Positions 6,526-12,921 of a stretch of 15,620 nucleotides of DNA are shown in pieces. The notes beneath the pieces were generated by a model, which did not search any database, was not told the origin of the DNA, and saw nothing but the letters and a program-made list of their open reading frames with translations. Position 1 is the stretch's first letter, and each line of letters starts with the position of its first letter. The translations under genes and the position numbers were made by a program. Source of the stretch: an uncultured Faecalibacterium sp. (lineage in GTDB: Bacteria > Bacillota > Clostridia > Oscillospirales > Ruminococcaceae); NCBI GenBank assembly GCA_900765105.1, contig CAAFQM010000297.1, forward strand, positions 1 through 15,620, written 5' to 3'.

Positions 6526-6560
6526 AAATAACGCCGCAGGTTTTCCTGCGGCGTTATTTT
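6526..6560 (+). terminator. Terminator of the MgsA-like gene, probably bidirectional
   Basis: A perfect 15-bp stem, AAATAACGCCGCAGG (6526-6540) and its complement (6545-6559), encloses a four-T loop. T-rich ends occur on both strands (TTATTTT on plus, TTATTTCTTT on minus). It could therefore also stop the minus-strand operon that ends at 6681. Confidence 0.85.
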
Positions 6561-6578
6561 CAGCATGGAATATAATTT

Positions 6579-6619
6579 GCAATACCGGAAAATCTGCGGA
6601 TTTTCCGGTATTGCTTTTT
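6579..6619 (+). terminator. Second hairpin terminator in the convergent gap
   Basis: GCAATACCGGAAAATC (6579-6594) and its exact complement (6599-6614) form a 16-bp stem with a TGCG tetraloop, followed by five T on the plus strand (6615-6619). On the minus strand the hairpin is followed by AAATTATATT, so it acts mainly for plus-strand transcripts. Confidence 0.75.
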
Positions 6620-6680
6620 CACAGATGGGTTTGCGGAGAGAAACGGCATCCGATCGGTCTCCCCTTCCGTAGAGACAGTT

Positions 6681-6944
6681 TTACTTCAGCAGAGCCGAAA
6701 GCTTTTCCAGTCGGCGGGCGGCTTCGTCCAGCACATCGCGGAAGTTCTTCGCACCGAAGGTCAGAGCATACTGGTGCGGGCCGTTGTGCGCGGCCTTTTC
6801 CAGCGCATCCAGCAGAGGTTTCGGCGGGTCAAAATCCGGAAACCCCTGCGAGAGGTTGATAGAATCGTATTGATTGTTGATGCGGGTCATGCGGCGGATG
6901 ACAGAATCCGTGAACGTGCCCACGCGGTCGCTGAGCTGCGGCAT
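6681..6944 (-). pseudogene. Aminotransferase (class I/II) remnant with internal deletion
   Basis: The 87-codon frame starts like a full class I/II PLP aminotransferase (MPQLSDRVGTFTDSVIRRMT, then INLSQGFPDFDPP and HQYALTFGAKNFRD). At residue 71 it jumps to a segment (VLDEAARRLEKLSALLK, encoded by 6684-6734) that looks like the extreme C-terminus of the same family. About 300 residues, including the whole PLP-binding core and its lysine, are missing, so no transaminase activity is expected. The frame is intact across the junction, with no stop codon, which points to a clean in-frame deletion near 6735. The start is ATG at 6944, with GAGGG about 10 bases upstream. It lies 15 bases after the methionine gamma-lyase-like gene and is the last gene of the murD operon. 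A functional micro-protein is possible but less likely. Confidence 0.75.
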
Positions 6945-6959
6945 ATATCTGTTCCCTCT

Positions 6960-8228
6960 TTAATCCTTGAAATACGCCTTCTGGATGGCCAGCAGCACGC
7001 CGGCACGGCTGGCGGCAAAGTTCAGGCCGCCCTGCAGGTAGCAGGTGTACGGCTCACGCAGCGGACCATCGCAGGACAGCTCGATGGTGCTGCCCTGGGT
7101 AAAGCTGCCGCTTGCCATGACCACCTCGTCGGTGTAGCCCGGTTCCGGGCTGGGTTCCGGGGCTGCGTAGCTGTCCACCGGGCTGGCGGCCTGAATGCCC
7201 TGACAGAAGCCGATGAGTGCATCGGCAGTACCGGCATCAAAGCAGGTGACGATGTCGTTGTGATCCTCGCAGTAGCGCGGCACCGGGTTCTTGCCCAGCA
7301 GCTCCAGCATACACTGGGCATAGATGGCGGTCTTGATGGCTTCGCACACCACGCCGGGGGCGTAGTAGAAGCCAAGGTACATATCGCGGGGCGTTTCCAG
7401 CGTGCAGCCCAGCTCCTTGCCAAGGCCGGGAGCGTTCAGGCGGTAGGCGCACAGCTCCACCAGATCCTTACGGCCCACGATGTAGCCGCCGGTGGGAGCA
7501 ATGCCGCCGCCGGGGTTCTTGATGAGGCTGCCCACAGCGATATCCGCGCCCACCTGGCACGGCTCCTGCGTCTGGGTAAACTCGCCGTAGCAGTTATCCA
7601 CAAAGATGATGATCTCCGGGTTGGCTGCACGGGCGGTGTCGGCGATCTTTTTAATGGTGTCCAGGTCAAAGGCGTTGCGCTGCAGATAGCCGCGGCTGCG
7701 CTGGATATGGCACACCTTGGCCCCGGGGGCCTTTTTTGCAATGAGGTCATAGTCCGGGGTGAAGTCAGCTTTGAGCGGTGCTTCGTCGTACTTGACGCCA
7801 TAGTCCATCAGGGTGCCGGTGCCCTGGCCCTTGCCGTCCAGACCGATGACACCTTCCAGCGTATCGTAGGGGCGTCCGGTGGCAGCCAGCAGGGTATCCC
7901 CTGCCCGCAGCAGGCCGAACAGCGCCACGGCCAGCGTATGGGTACCGCTCTGGAACTGGCTGCGCACCAGCGCATCCTCGGCACCCATCACCTCAGCAAA
8001 GATCTGCTCGAGCTTGGCGCGGCCGGTATCCCACAGGCCGTAGCCGGTGGTGCCCAGCATATCGGTGGAAGACATCTGGGTATCGGCAAAGGCTTTCAGC
8101 ATCTTGAGCTGATTGAAGTCGCGGATCTCCTCCATATGGCGGAAGTAGGGCTGGCACAGCTCCATGGCCTTTTCGTCCAGTGCCAGCACTTCGGGTTTGT
8201 AATCAAAAAAGTGGTTGAGAATTGACAT
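6960..8228 (-). CDS. Methionine gamma-lyase family (aluminium resistance-like) PLP enzyme
   Basis: This 422-residue protein belongs to the Met_gamma_lyase/aluminium-resistance family (YnbB-like) of fold-type I PLP enzymes, related to cystathionine beta-lyases. Seen are the N-terminal FNQLKMLKAF and SSTDMLGTTGYGLWDTGR segments, the QFQSGTHTLAVALFG cofactor-loop region, FVDNCYGEF with the PLP-ring aspartate, and the Schiff-base lysine K237 in GSLIKNPGGGIAPTGGYI. Length and order are normal. The true substrate of this family is poorly defined; a C-S lyase acting on a sulfur amino acid is inferred from the fold. The start is ATG at 8228, with AAGGA about 11 bases upstream. It follows the GNAT gene after 20 bases and precedes the aminotransferase remnant by 15, so it is part of the operon beginning with murD. 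Confidence 0.92.
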   Translation of the reverse strand: MSILNHFFDYKPEVLALDEKAMELCQPYFRHMEEIRDFNQLKMLKAFADTQMSSTDMLGTTGYGLWDTGRAKLEQIFAEVMGAEDALVRSQFQSGTHTLAVALFGLLRAGDTLLAATGRPYDTLEGVIGLDGKGQGTGTLMDYGVKYDEAPLKADFTPDYDLIAKKAPGAKVCHIQRSRGYLQRNAFDLDTIKKIADTARAANPEIIIFVDNCYGEFTQTQEPCQVGADIAVGSLIKNPGGGIAPTGGYIVGRKDLVELCAYRLNAPGLGKELGCTLETPRDMYLGFYYAPGVVCEAIKTAIYAQCMLELLGKNPVPRYCEDHNDIVTCFDAGTADALIGFCQGIQAASPVDSYAAPEPSPEPGYTDEVVMASGSFTQGSTIELSCDGPLREPYTCYLQGGLNFAASRAGVLLAIQKAYFKD

Positions 8229-8248
8229 TGTAATTGGTTCCTTAATTT

Positions 8249-9004
8249 TTATGGTTCATATCTTGCATACTCCCCCAGCTTTGCAAAGCCGAGGCGGGTA
8301 TAAAAGTGCACACGTTCCGGGCTGCAGAGGAACACCGGGCAAAGCCCCTGTGCAGCAAGCTCGTTCGCCATCTGCACGATGAGCCGCCCGCCGATGCCCC
8401 TGCCGCGCAGGGGTTCTGCGGTCTGTCCGCAGGCCATATAGGCCTGCCCATTTGCCAGCGCATAGGCGCCCACAGTGCACACCGGCTTGCTCCCCTGCCC
8501 CAGCGTCCACGCAAAGGCTTTGCCCCGGCTGCGCTTGGTGCAAAGCTCAGAGTAAAAATCCTCCTGTTTTGCGGTATCCGCCGGGTAGAGTGCCCGTGCC
8601 ACCGCCATGGCAGGCGGCTGACGGTCAAGGGTCAGCTGCGTCCAAAGAGCTTCGTCGGCTTCGGGCAGCGGCAGCGGCTTTCCCGGGGCAAGGCCAAACA
8701 CGGTCAGGGCCTCGGCTTTATGCCACCCAGCGGGCGGCGGGCATTCTGCTTCGTCCAGAATCATGCTCTCACACCCGCAGAAAGCCAGAAAACCGGCCAG
8801 TTCCTCCGGGTTCGCGTGCCCGGCAGCCCACGCTGCGGAGCCGCTCAGTTCCAGCGCCAGCGTCGGCCCGGCGTAGAAACGCCACGGCTGGCTTTTGCCG
8901 AAAAGGGCAAGATCCAGCGGCAGCAGCGCGTCCAGCACCGGCAAGCCACGGCAGGCATTTGTGAACCGGGTGCGGCGCTTTGCATCCTTTACCTGTGCAA
9001 TCAC
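8249..9004 (-). CDS. GNAT-family N-acetyltransferase
   Basis: The 251-residue protein has a C-terminal GNAT domain (roughly 110-251). The acetyl-CoA pyrophosphate-binding motif A appears as EPLRGRGIGGRLIVQMANEL, followed by motif B-like CSPERVHFYTRLGF. The first 100 residues may form a second, degenerate acetyltransferase-like half, which is not certain. The acceptor cannot be told from sequence. The start is GTG at 9004: its GTGA overlaps the TGA stop of murD by four bases. No good ribosome binding site is visible, so translation is probably coupled to murD. The next gene starts 20 bases after its stop. Confidence 0.88.
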   Translation of the reverse strand: MIAQVKDAKRRTRFTNACRGLPVLDALLPLDLALFGKSQPWRFYAGPTLALELSGSAAWAAGHANPEELAGFLAFCGCESMILDEAECPPPAGWHKAEALTVFGLAPGKPLPLPEADEALWTQLTLDRQPPAMAVARALYPADTAKQEDFYSELCTKRSRGKAFAWTLGQGSKPVCTVGAYALANGQAYMACGQTAEPLRGRGIGGRLIVQMANELAAQGLCPVFLCSPERVHFYTRLGFAKLGEYARYEP

Positions 9005-10404
9005 TTGAGCGCGTTGACGATCTTCTTGAACTCGCGGCCGCGCACCTCAAAGTTGGGATACAGGTCGAAGGATGCGCTGGCCGGGGACAGGATGATAATA
9101 TCGCCGGGCTTTGCGCAGGCGCGGGCCAGCTCCACAGCGTGCTGCATATTGTCGGCGTGCTGGATGGGCAGCTCTGTCTCGTTGAAGCCTTCACACTCGC
9201 GGACGGCCTTCTCGATGCGGGGGCCGGTGGCACCCATCAGAACGAGGTTCTTGACGTGGGCGATGATCTCCGGAGCCAGCGGCTCATAGGGGATGTGCTT
9301 GTCGTAGCCGCCTGCGATGAGGATGACTTTCTGATTGAAGCTGCGCAGACCGGCGATGGTGCGGGTGGGGCTGGTACCGATGGAGTCGTTGTAGTACAGC
9401 ACACCGTCCAGCGTGCGCACCGGCTCGATGCGGTGCTCCACACCCGTAAAGGTGCTGCCCACCTTCTGGATGGCTTCCACGGGCACCTCGCCCCAGACGG
9501 CAGCAGCGGCGGCCAGCAGGTTTTCAATGTTGTGCAGACCGCGCAGTTTCACATCCTTCTGGGCGAGGAACGGAGTGACCACGCCGTCCTCGGCCATGCA
9601 GAGCATGTTGTCCTCTTTGCGCAGGAAGGCACCGTTGTCGGTGTCGTGCAAGCGGGTGAACCATACCTGCTTGCCCTTGCAATCCTTCTGCATGGACCGG
9701 CTGATCTCATTCTCGTAGCCCAGCACAGCACGGCAGGGCTGCTTCTGGTACAACAGGATGTTGCGCTTGGCGTCGATGTACTCCTGCATGTCCTTGTGGT
9801 GATCCAGATGATTCGGGGTAACGTTGGTCACTACCGCGATGTTGGGACTGGAATGCATGCTGATGAGCTGGAAGCTGGACAGCTCCACCACAGCCACATC
9901 CTCCGGGGATACCTCCGGCAGCATAGGCAGCAGTGCTGCGCCGATGTTGCCGCCCAGATGCACCTTGCGGCCTGCGGCCTCGTAGAACTTGGAGATGAGG
10001 GTGGTGGTTGTGGTCTTGCCGTCCGAGCCGGTCACGGCCACGATCTCGCAGGGGCAGAAGTCGAAGAACAGCTCCACCTCGCTGGTCACCATGGTGCCGG
10101 CGGCCATGGCATCCTGCAGGGGCTTTTCAAAGTAGCCCACAAAGCCGGGGGTGCGCATGATGATATCCTGCCCCTTGAAGCCGTCCAGATAGTTCTCGCC
10201 CAGGCTCAGGTCGATGCCCAGTTCCTTGATGGTGGCGGCATAATCGCCGAACTCCTCCACGCTCTTTTTCTGGTCGCACAGGGTGACGTGCGCGCCCAGC
10301 TCCACAAACTCCTTGATCAGGGTCTTGTGGCTGACGCCTGCACCGATAAAGGCAACCTTTTTGCCCTTGATCAGCTGGGCAAGTTTCTGCTGGTCCTTCT
10401 GCAT
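9001..10404 (-). CDS. murD: UDP-N-acetylmuramoyl-L-alanine:D-glutamate ligase
   Basis: This Mur ligase adds D-glutamate to UDP-MurNAc-L-alanine with ATP in the cytoplasmic stage of peptidoglycan synthesis. The 467 residues fit the family. Visible are the N-terminal UDP-binding domain (VAFIGAGVSHKTLI), the ATP-binding loop GSDGKTTTT in the central domain, ELSSFQL, TPNHLDHH, the lysine in YIDAKRNI that is usually carbamylated, and the C-terminal domain with YYNDSIGTSPTRTIAGL and LIAGGYDK. The start is ATG at 10404, with GAGGAGG about 10 bases upstream. It is the first gene of a four-gene minus-strand operon and stands outside a division-cell-wall cluster, as no other mur or fts gene is visible. 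The ATG of the acetyltransferase gene is replaced by a GTG that overlaps its stop. Confidence 0.97.
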   Translation of the reverse strand: MQKDQQKLAQLIKGKKVAFIGAGVSHKTLIKEFVELGAHVTLCDQKKSVEEFGDYAATIKELGIDLSLGENYLDGFKGQDIIMRTPGFVGYFEKPLQDAMAAGTMVTSEVELFFDFCPCEIVAVTGSDGKTTTTTLISKFYEAAGRKVHLGGNIGAALLPMLPEVSPEDVAVVELSSFQLISMHSSPNIAVVTNVTPNHLDHHKDMQEYIDAKRNILLYQKQPCRAVLGYENEISRSMQKDCKGKQVWFTRLHDTDNGAFLRKEDNMLCMAEDGVVTPFLAQKDVKLRGLHNIENLLAAAAAVWGEVPVEAIQKVGSTFTGVEHRIEPVRTLDGVLYYNDSIGTSPTRTIAGLRSFNQKVILIAGGYDKHIPYEPLAPEIIAHVKNLVLMGATGPRIEKAVRECEGFNETELPIQHADNMQHAVELARACAKPGDIIILSPASASFDLYPNFEVRGREFKKIVNALK

Positions 10405-10445
10405 AAAAACAGTTCCTCCTCAATATTCATATCATATTTCCGAAC

Positions 10446-10466
10446 GCGCCGCGCAAAAAGCGGCGC
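10446..10466 (-). other. GC-rich hairpin in the murD leader
   Basis: GCGCCGC (10446-10452) and GCGGCGC (10460-10466) are perfect inverted repeats with a seven-base loop. They lie between the predicted murD promoter and its ribosome binding site. On the minus strand no T tract follows, so it is not a simple terminator; it may stabilise the leader. Confidence 0.45.
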
Positions 10467-10485
10467 TGAGATGTTTCGCTGTACC

Positions 10486-10514
10486 ATTATAGTCCATTTA
10501 GACGCAATTGGCAA
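10486..10514 (-). promoter_or_regulatory. Promoter of the murD operon
   Basis: On the minus strand TTGCCA (complement of 10509-10514) and a perfect TATAAT (complement of 10486-10491) are spaced by 17 bases. The leader to the murD ATG would be about 75 bases. Confidence 0.8.
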
Positions 10515-10566
10515 CGGAAAACCGGCTCTTTGCACCAAAAAGCGCGGCAAATTCACAATTCTGCAA

Positions 10567-10595
10567 TTGTATTTTGCCGTTGTTTCTGCTACACT
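10567..10595 (+). promoter_or_regulatory. Promoter of the solute-binding protein gene, with nearby palindromes
   Basis: TTGTAT (10567-10572) and TACACT (10590-10595) are 17 bases apart. The inverted repeat ACAATT-ctgc-AATTGT (10555-10570) overlaps the -35, and the perfect palindrome TTGTATACAA (10615-10624) lies just downstream of the expected start. Either could be an operator. Confidence 0.5.
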
Positions 10596-10669
10596 TGTCG
10601 AAGCAGGGCGATTTTTGTATACAAGAATGCTCTGCCCTAGAACGATTCCAAAGAACGAGGTCATTTTTC

Positions 10670-12241
10670 TTGAAACATTCTTTCCGTTTTCTCGCGGCAG
10701 TGCTGGCTGCTGCGTTTGTGTTTGTCCTCACCGGCTGCAGCGGCGGTTCCGGTGCAGCAAGCTTTACATGGTTTGTAGATACCATCCCGTCCAATCTGGA
10801 TCCGCAGGTGGCTGCAGCGGCATCCGATGTCATCGCCTGCGAGAACCTCTATAGCGGCCTTGTACGCCGCAATGCCGACGGCGAGCTTTTACCCGACCTG
10901 TGCGAGAGCTGGACCGTCTCTGCCGACGGCCGCACCTACACCTTCCAGCTGAAGGACGGCCTGACCTACAAGGCCGTCAAGGGTGCATCCACGGATTACG
11001 CCATCACCGCCGAAGATTTTGTGTTTGCATTCCGGCGTATGTTCGCCCCTCAGACTTCTTCCCCCTATGCCGTGGAGTTCTCCGCCATCGAGAACAGTGC
11101 CGCCGTGCTGGCGGGCGAAGCTGCGCCCGCATCGCTCGGCGTGTCTGCATCCGGGCCGCTGACACTGGTGTTCCGCCTGAGCGAGAAGGATGACAACTTT
11201 CTCTCCAAGCTCACCCTGCCCGGTGCCATGCCCTGCGACGAGGAGTTTTTCAACAGCAGCCGGGGCACCTACGGCCTGACCGCCAAAACCACTCTGTCCA
11301 GCGGCAGCTTCTACCTGTACAACTGGACGGCCAGCGGCCTGTTTTTGCGGCGGGACGTAGCATCGCCTCTCATCGGCAGCCTGCGTCTGGTGCAGAACAC
11401 CGGCAGCACCGGCAAGAGCGCCGCACAGCTCATCTCCGACGAAAAGTGCTCGGCTGCTGTAGATGACACCGGCGAAGCCACCAGCCTGTCCTCGATTTCC
11501 TACTCCGACACCACATGGGCGCTGCTGTTCAACAGCACCGAAAGCTCGGTGTTCGCCAGTCAGGAACTGCGGCAGGCACTGGCAGGCATTGCCCGGGAAA
11601 ACGCAGCCGTCCCCTCTTCCGGCCTGTTCACCGCGGCAAGCGGCCTTGTGCCCGACGGGCTGACCGTGGACGGCATCACCTACCGCGATACTGCCGGGGA
11701 CCCGCTGCCCGCCATTGCCGACCCGCGTGCACTCTACCTGAACGCCCGGCAGGGCATGGCCAGCTCGGACTTTTCCGGCGTGACCCTCCTGCTGCCGAAG
11801 GACAGCGGCCTGAACGAACTGGCCGAGCAGATCAACGGTGCGTGGCAGAAGGACTGTTCCCTCTTCTTCTCGATCGAGGAAGTACCGCAGGAAGAGTTCG
11901 ACCAGCGCATCGCCAGCGGCAGCTACACCATCGCGCTGGCCCCCATCCGTGCCGAGGGCGGCAGCGTATACCAGATGCTGCAGCAGTTCGGTTCTGCCGA
12001 AAGCGGCCTGACCGGCTGGTCTGACCCGATCTACCTGCAGCGTCTGGACGAAAGCACCCGCCAGACCGGCCGGACGCGCTGCCAGCTGCTGAGCCAGTGC
12101 GAGCGCCAGCTGCTGGAGGGCTGTTCGGTGGTGCCCCTGCTGAGCCAGCAGAAACGCCTGCTGGTGGCCGACGGCATCTCCGGGCTGGTGTTTGACCCGT
12201 TCACTCCGGTGCTCGACCTGACATGGACCGAGAAAAACTGA
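10670..12241 (+). CDS. ABC transporter solute-binding lipoprotein, family 5 (peptide/nickel type)
   Basis: This 523-residue protein is an extracytoplasmic binding protein of the oligopeptide family (SBP_bac_5, OppA/DppA-like). A lipoprotein signal peptide is evident: LKHSFRFLAAVLAAAFVFV, then the lipobox L-T-G-C with the lipidated cysteine at residue 23. The mature part opens with the family pattern around NLDPQVAAAASDVIACENLYSGLV and GELLPDLCESWTVSADGRTY, then DYAITAEDFVFAFRRMF. I take TTG at 10670 as the start because AACGAGG lies nine bases upstream and the signal peptide begins there; an in-frame ATG far upstream (10508) would precede the promoter and add a non-signal extension. No permease or ATPase genes are adjacent, so the transporter partner lies elsewhere. 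No terminator separates it from the tRNA gene downstream. The ligand is unknown, with peptides most likely. Confidence 0.9.
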   Translation: MKHSFRFLAAVLAAAFVFVLTGCSGGSGAASFTWFVDTIPSNLDPQVAAAASDVIACENLYSGLVRRNADGELLPDLCESWTVSADGRTYTFQLKDGLTYKAVKGASTDYAITAEDFVFAFRRMFAPQTSSPYAVEFSAIENSAAVLAGEAAPASLGVSASGPLTLVFRLSEKDDNFLSKLTLPGAMPCDEEFFNSSRGTYGLTAKTTLSSGSFYLYNWTASGLFLRRDVASPLIGSLRLVQNTGSTGKSAAQLISDEKCSAAVDDTGEATSLSSISYSDTTWALLFNSTESSVFASQELRQALAGIARENAAVPSSGLFTAASGLVPDGLTVDGITYRDTAGDPLPAIADPRALYLNARQGMASSDFSGVTLLLPKDSGLNELAEQINGAWQKDCSLFFSIEEVPQEEFDQRIASGSYTIALAPIRAEGGSVYQMLQQFGSAESGLTGWSDPIYLQRLDESTRQTGRTRCQLLSQCERQLLEGCSVVPLLSQQKRLLVADGISGLVFDPFTPVLDLTWTEKN

Positions 12242-12253
12242 CCCGTTTCGCTC

Positions 12254-12282
12254 TTGACAATCCGGCCCTGCTTTGCTACAAT
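12254..12282 (+). promoter_or_regulatory. Promoter of tRNA-Gly
   Basis: A perfect TTGACA (12254-12259) and TACAAT (12277-12282) are spaced by 17 bases. Transcription would start near 12289, about six bases before the mature tRNA end. The -35 box begins only 12 bases after the stop codon of the upstream gene. Confidence 0.85.
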
Positions 12283-12294
12283 AAATAAGCACTT

Positions 12295-12370
12295 GCAGGG
12301 TTAGCTCATCCGGTAGAGCGTCTGCTTCCCAAGCAGAAGGCGGCGGGTTCGAGTCCCGTACCCTGCTCCA
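12295..12370 (+). tRNA. tRNA-Gly (anticodon CCC)
   Basis: The cloverleaf is complete in 76 bases. The acceptor arm GCAGGGT pairs with ACCCTGC, the D arm is GCTC/GAGC, and the anticodon stem TCTGC/GCAGA encloses the loop TTCCCAA, giving anticodon CCC, which reads GGG. The T arm GCGGG-TTCGAGT-CCCGT has one G-T pair. The 3' TCCA is encoded, with T as discriminator base and CCA at 12368-12370. A strong promoter lies just upstream and a terminator just downstream. Confidence 0.95.
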
Positions 12371-12374
12371 CAAC

Positions 12375-12414
12375 AACGGTAAACCGAAGAACAACGGTTT
12401 GCCGTTTTTCTTTT
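12375..12414 (+). terminator. Terminator of the tRNA-Gly transcript
   Basis: AACGGTAAACCG (12375-12386) pairs with CGGTTTGCCGTT (12395-12406), with one T-G pair in 12 and an eight-base loop. TTTCTTTT follows. It starts four bases after the tRNA 3' end and probably also ends read-through from the solute-binding protein gene. Confidence 0.85.
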
Positions 12415-12461
12415 GCGCAGCTGTTCCGGCAGATGACGGCAACGCACGCAACACTTTGATA

Positions 12462-12490
12462 TTGCATTCAAAAGGCCGGCTGTTTATAAT
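12462..12490 (+). promoter_or_regulatory. Promoter of the helicase-loader operon
   Basis: TTGCAT (12462-12467) and a perfect TATAAT (12485-12490) are 17 bases apart. Transcription would start near 12497, which leaves no leader for an in-frame ATG at 12499 and supports the ATG at 12544 as the first start codon. Confidence 0.75.
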
Positions 12491-12543
12491 AGTGGTGTAT
12501 GCGCAAAGGCAGCTGCCCTTTGCCGGAAAGGACCCCTGATACC

Positions 12544-12918
12544 ATGATCTTTGTTCCCCTGCTGCATTATTTCAAATGCAAAAACATCTACAGCGGCAAC
12601 GAATACGGCCTGCGCTACCGGCTCACCCCGGGCAAACGCAGCGTACCGGACCCGGACGGCGGCGAGGGCGCCACGAAAGACGAAGCCATCCTCACGCTGG
12701 ACTACTGGCCCGGCCCCTGGACGCTGGAAAAAACCGACCCCGTCCTGCGGGCGCAGAAGGTGTTCCCCCTGTCCGACGACGGCCGCGCCGCCGCTGCGCA
12801 GTGTCTGCAGGATGCGTTCAACGCCGAACCGGAGCGCTGGAAGAACTGCCCCGACATGATGGACTGCGACCCGTGGGAGCCTCCCGCCGAGCCAGCCGAA
12901 AAAAAGCCCGAGGAATAA
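12544..12918 (+). CDS. Conserved-looking hypothetical protein in the dnaD-dnaC operon
   Basis: I do not recognise the family of this 124-residue protein. It has no signal peptide or membrane segment. The N-terminal 30 residues (MIFVPLLHYFKCKNIYSGN, then a Tyr/Arg-rich stretch) look folded. The middle contains the tryptophan-rich LDYWPGPWTLEKTDP and an acidic helix, and the last 15 residues (PPAEPAEKKPEE type) are charged and probably disordered. The start is ATG at 12544, with AAAGGA about 12 bases upstream. The DnaD-domain gene begins three bases after its stop, with GAGGAA as its own ribosome site overlapping the end. Being first in an operon with a primosome-type DnaD protein and a helicase loader suggests a link to replication initiation, but this is inference from position only. 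Confidence 0.85.
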   Translation: MIFVPLLHYFKCKNIYSGNEYGLRYRLTPGKRSVPDPDGGEGATKDEAILTLDYWPGPWTLEKTDPVLRAQKVFPLSDDGRAAAAQCLQDAFNAEPERWKNCPDMMDCDPWEPPAEPAEKKPEE

Positions 12919-12921
12919 AAG

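Noticed and set aside
6774..8225. 483-codon open frame antisense to the methionine gamma-lyase-like gene
   Set aside because: The minus-strand gene has a PLP lysine motif and full family length; the plus-strand frame has neither a start signal nor a domain.
10508..10669. 54-codon N-terminal extension of the solute-binding protein
   Set aside because: It would start upstream of the predicted promoter and put residues before the lipoprotein signal peptide. TTG at 10670 has a ribosome site and the correct signal start.
8980..10854. 624-codon open frame antisense to murD
   Set aside because: It is a shadow of murD and crosses two predicted promoters; the product is low in complexity with no known motif.
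10889..12454. Long open frame on the minus strand across the solute-binding gene and the tRNA
   Set aside because: It is antisense to a clear lipoprotein gene, and its start region is the complement of tRNA-Gly (the familiar RDSNPPPSAWEADALP type false peptide). It has no ribosome binding site or family resemblance.
12499..12543. 15-codon N-terminal extension of the 124-residue protein
   Set aside because: The ATG at 12499 falls at the expected transcription start, nine bases after TATAAT, and lacks a ribosome site.
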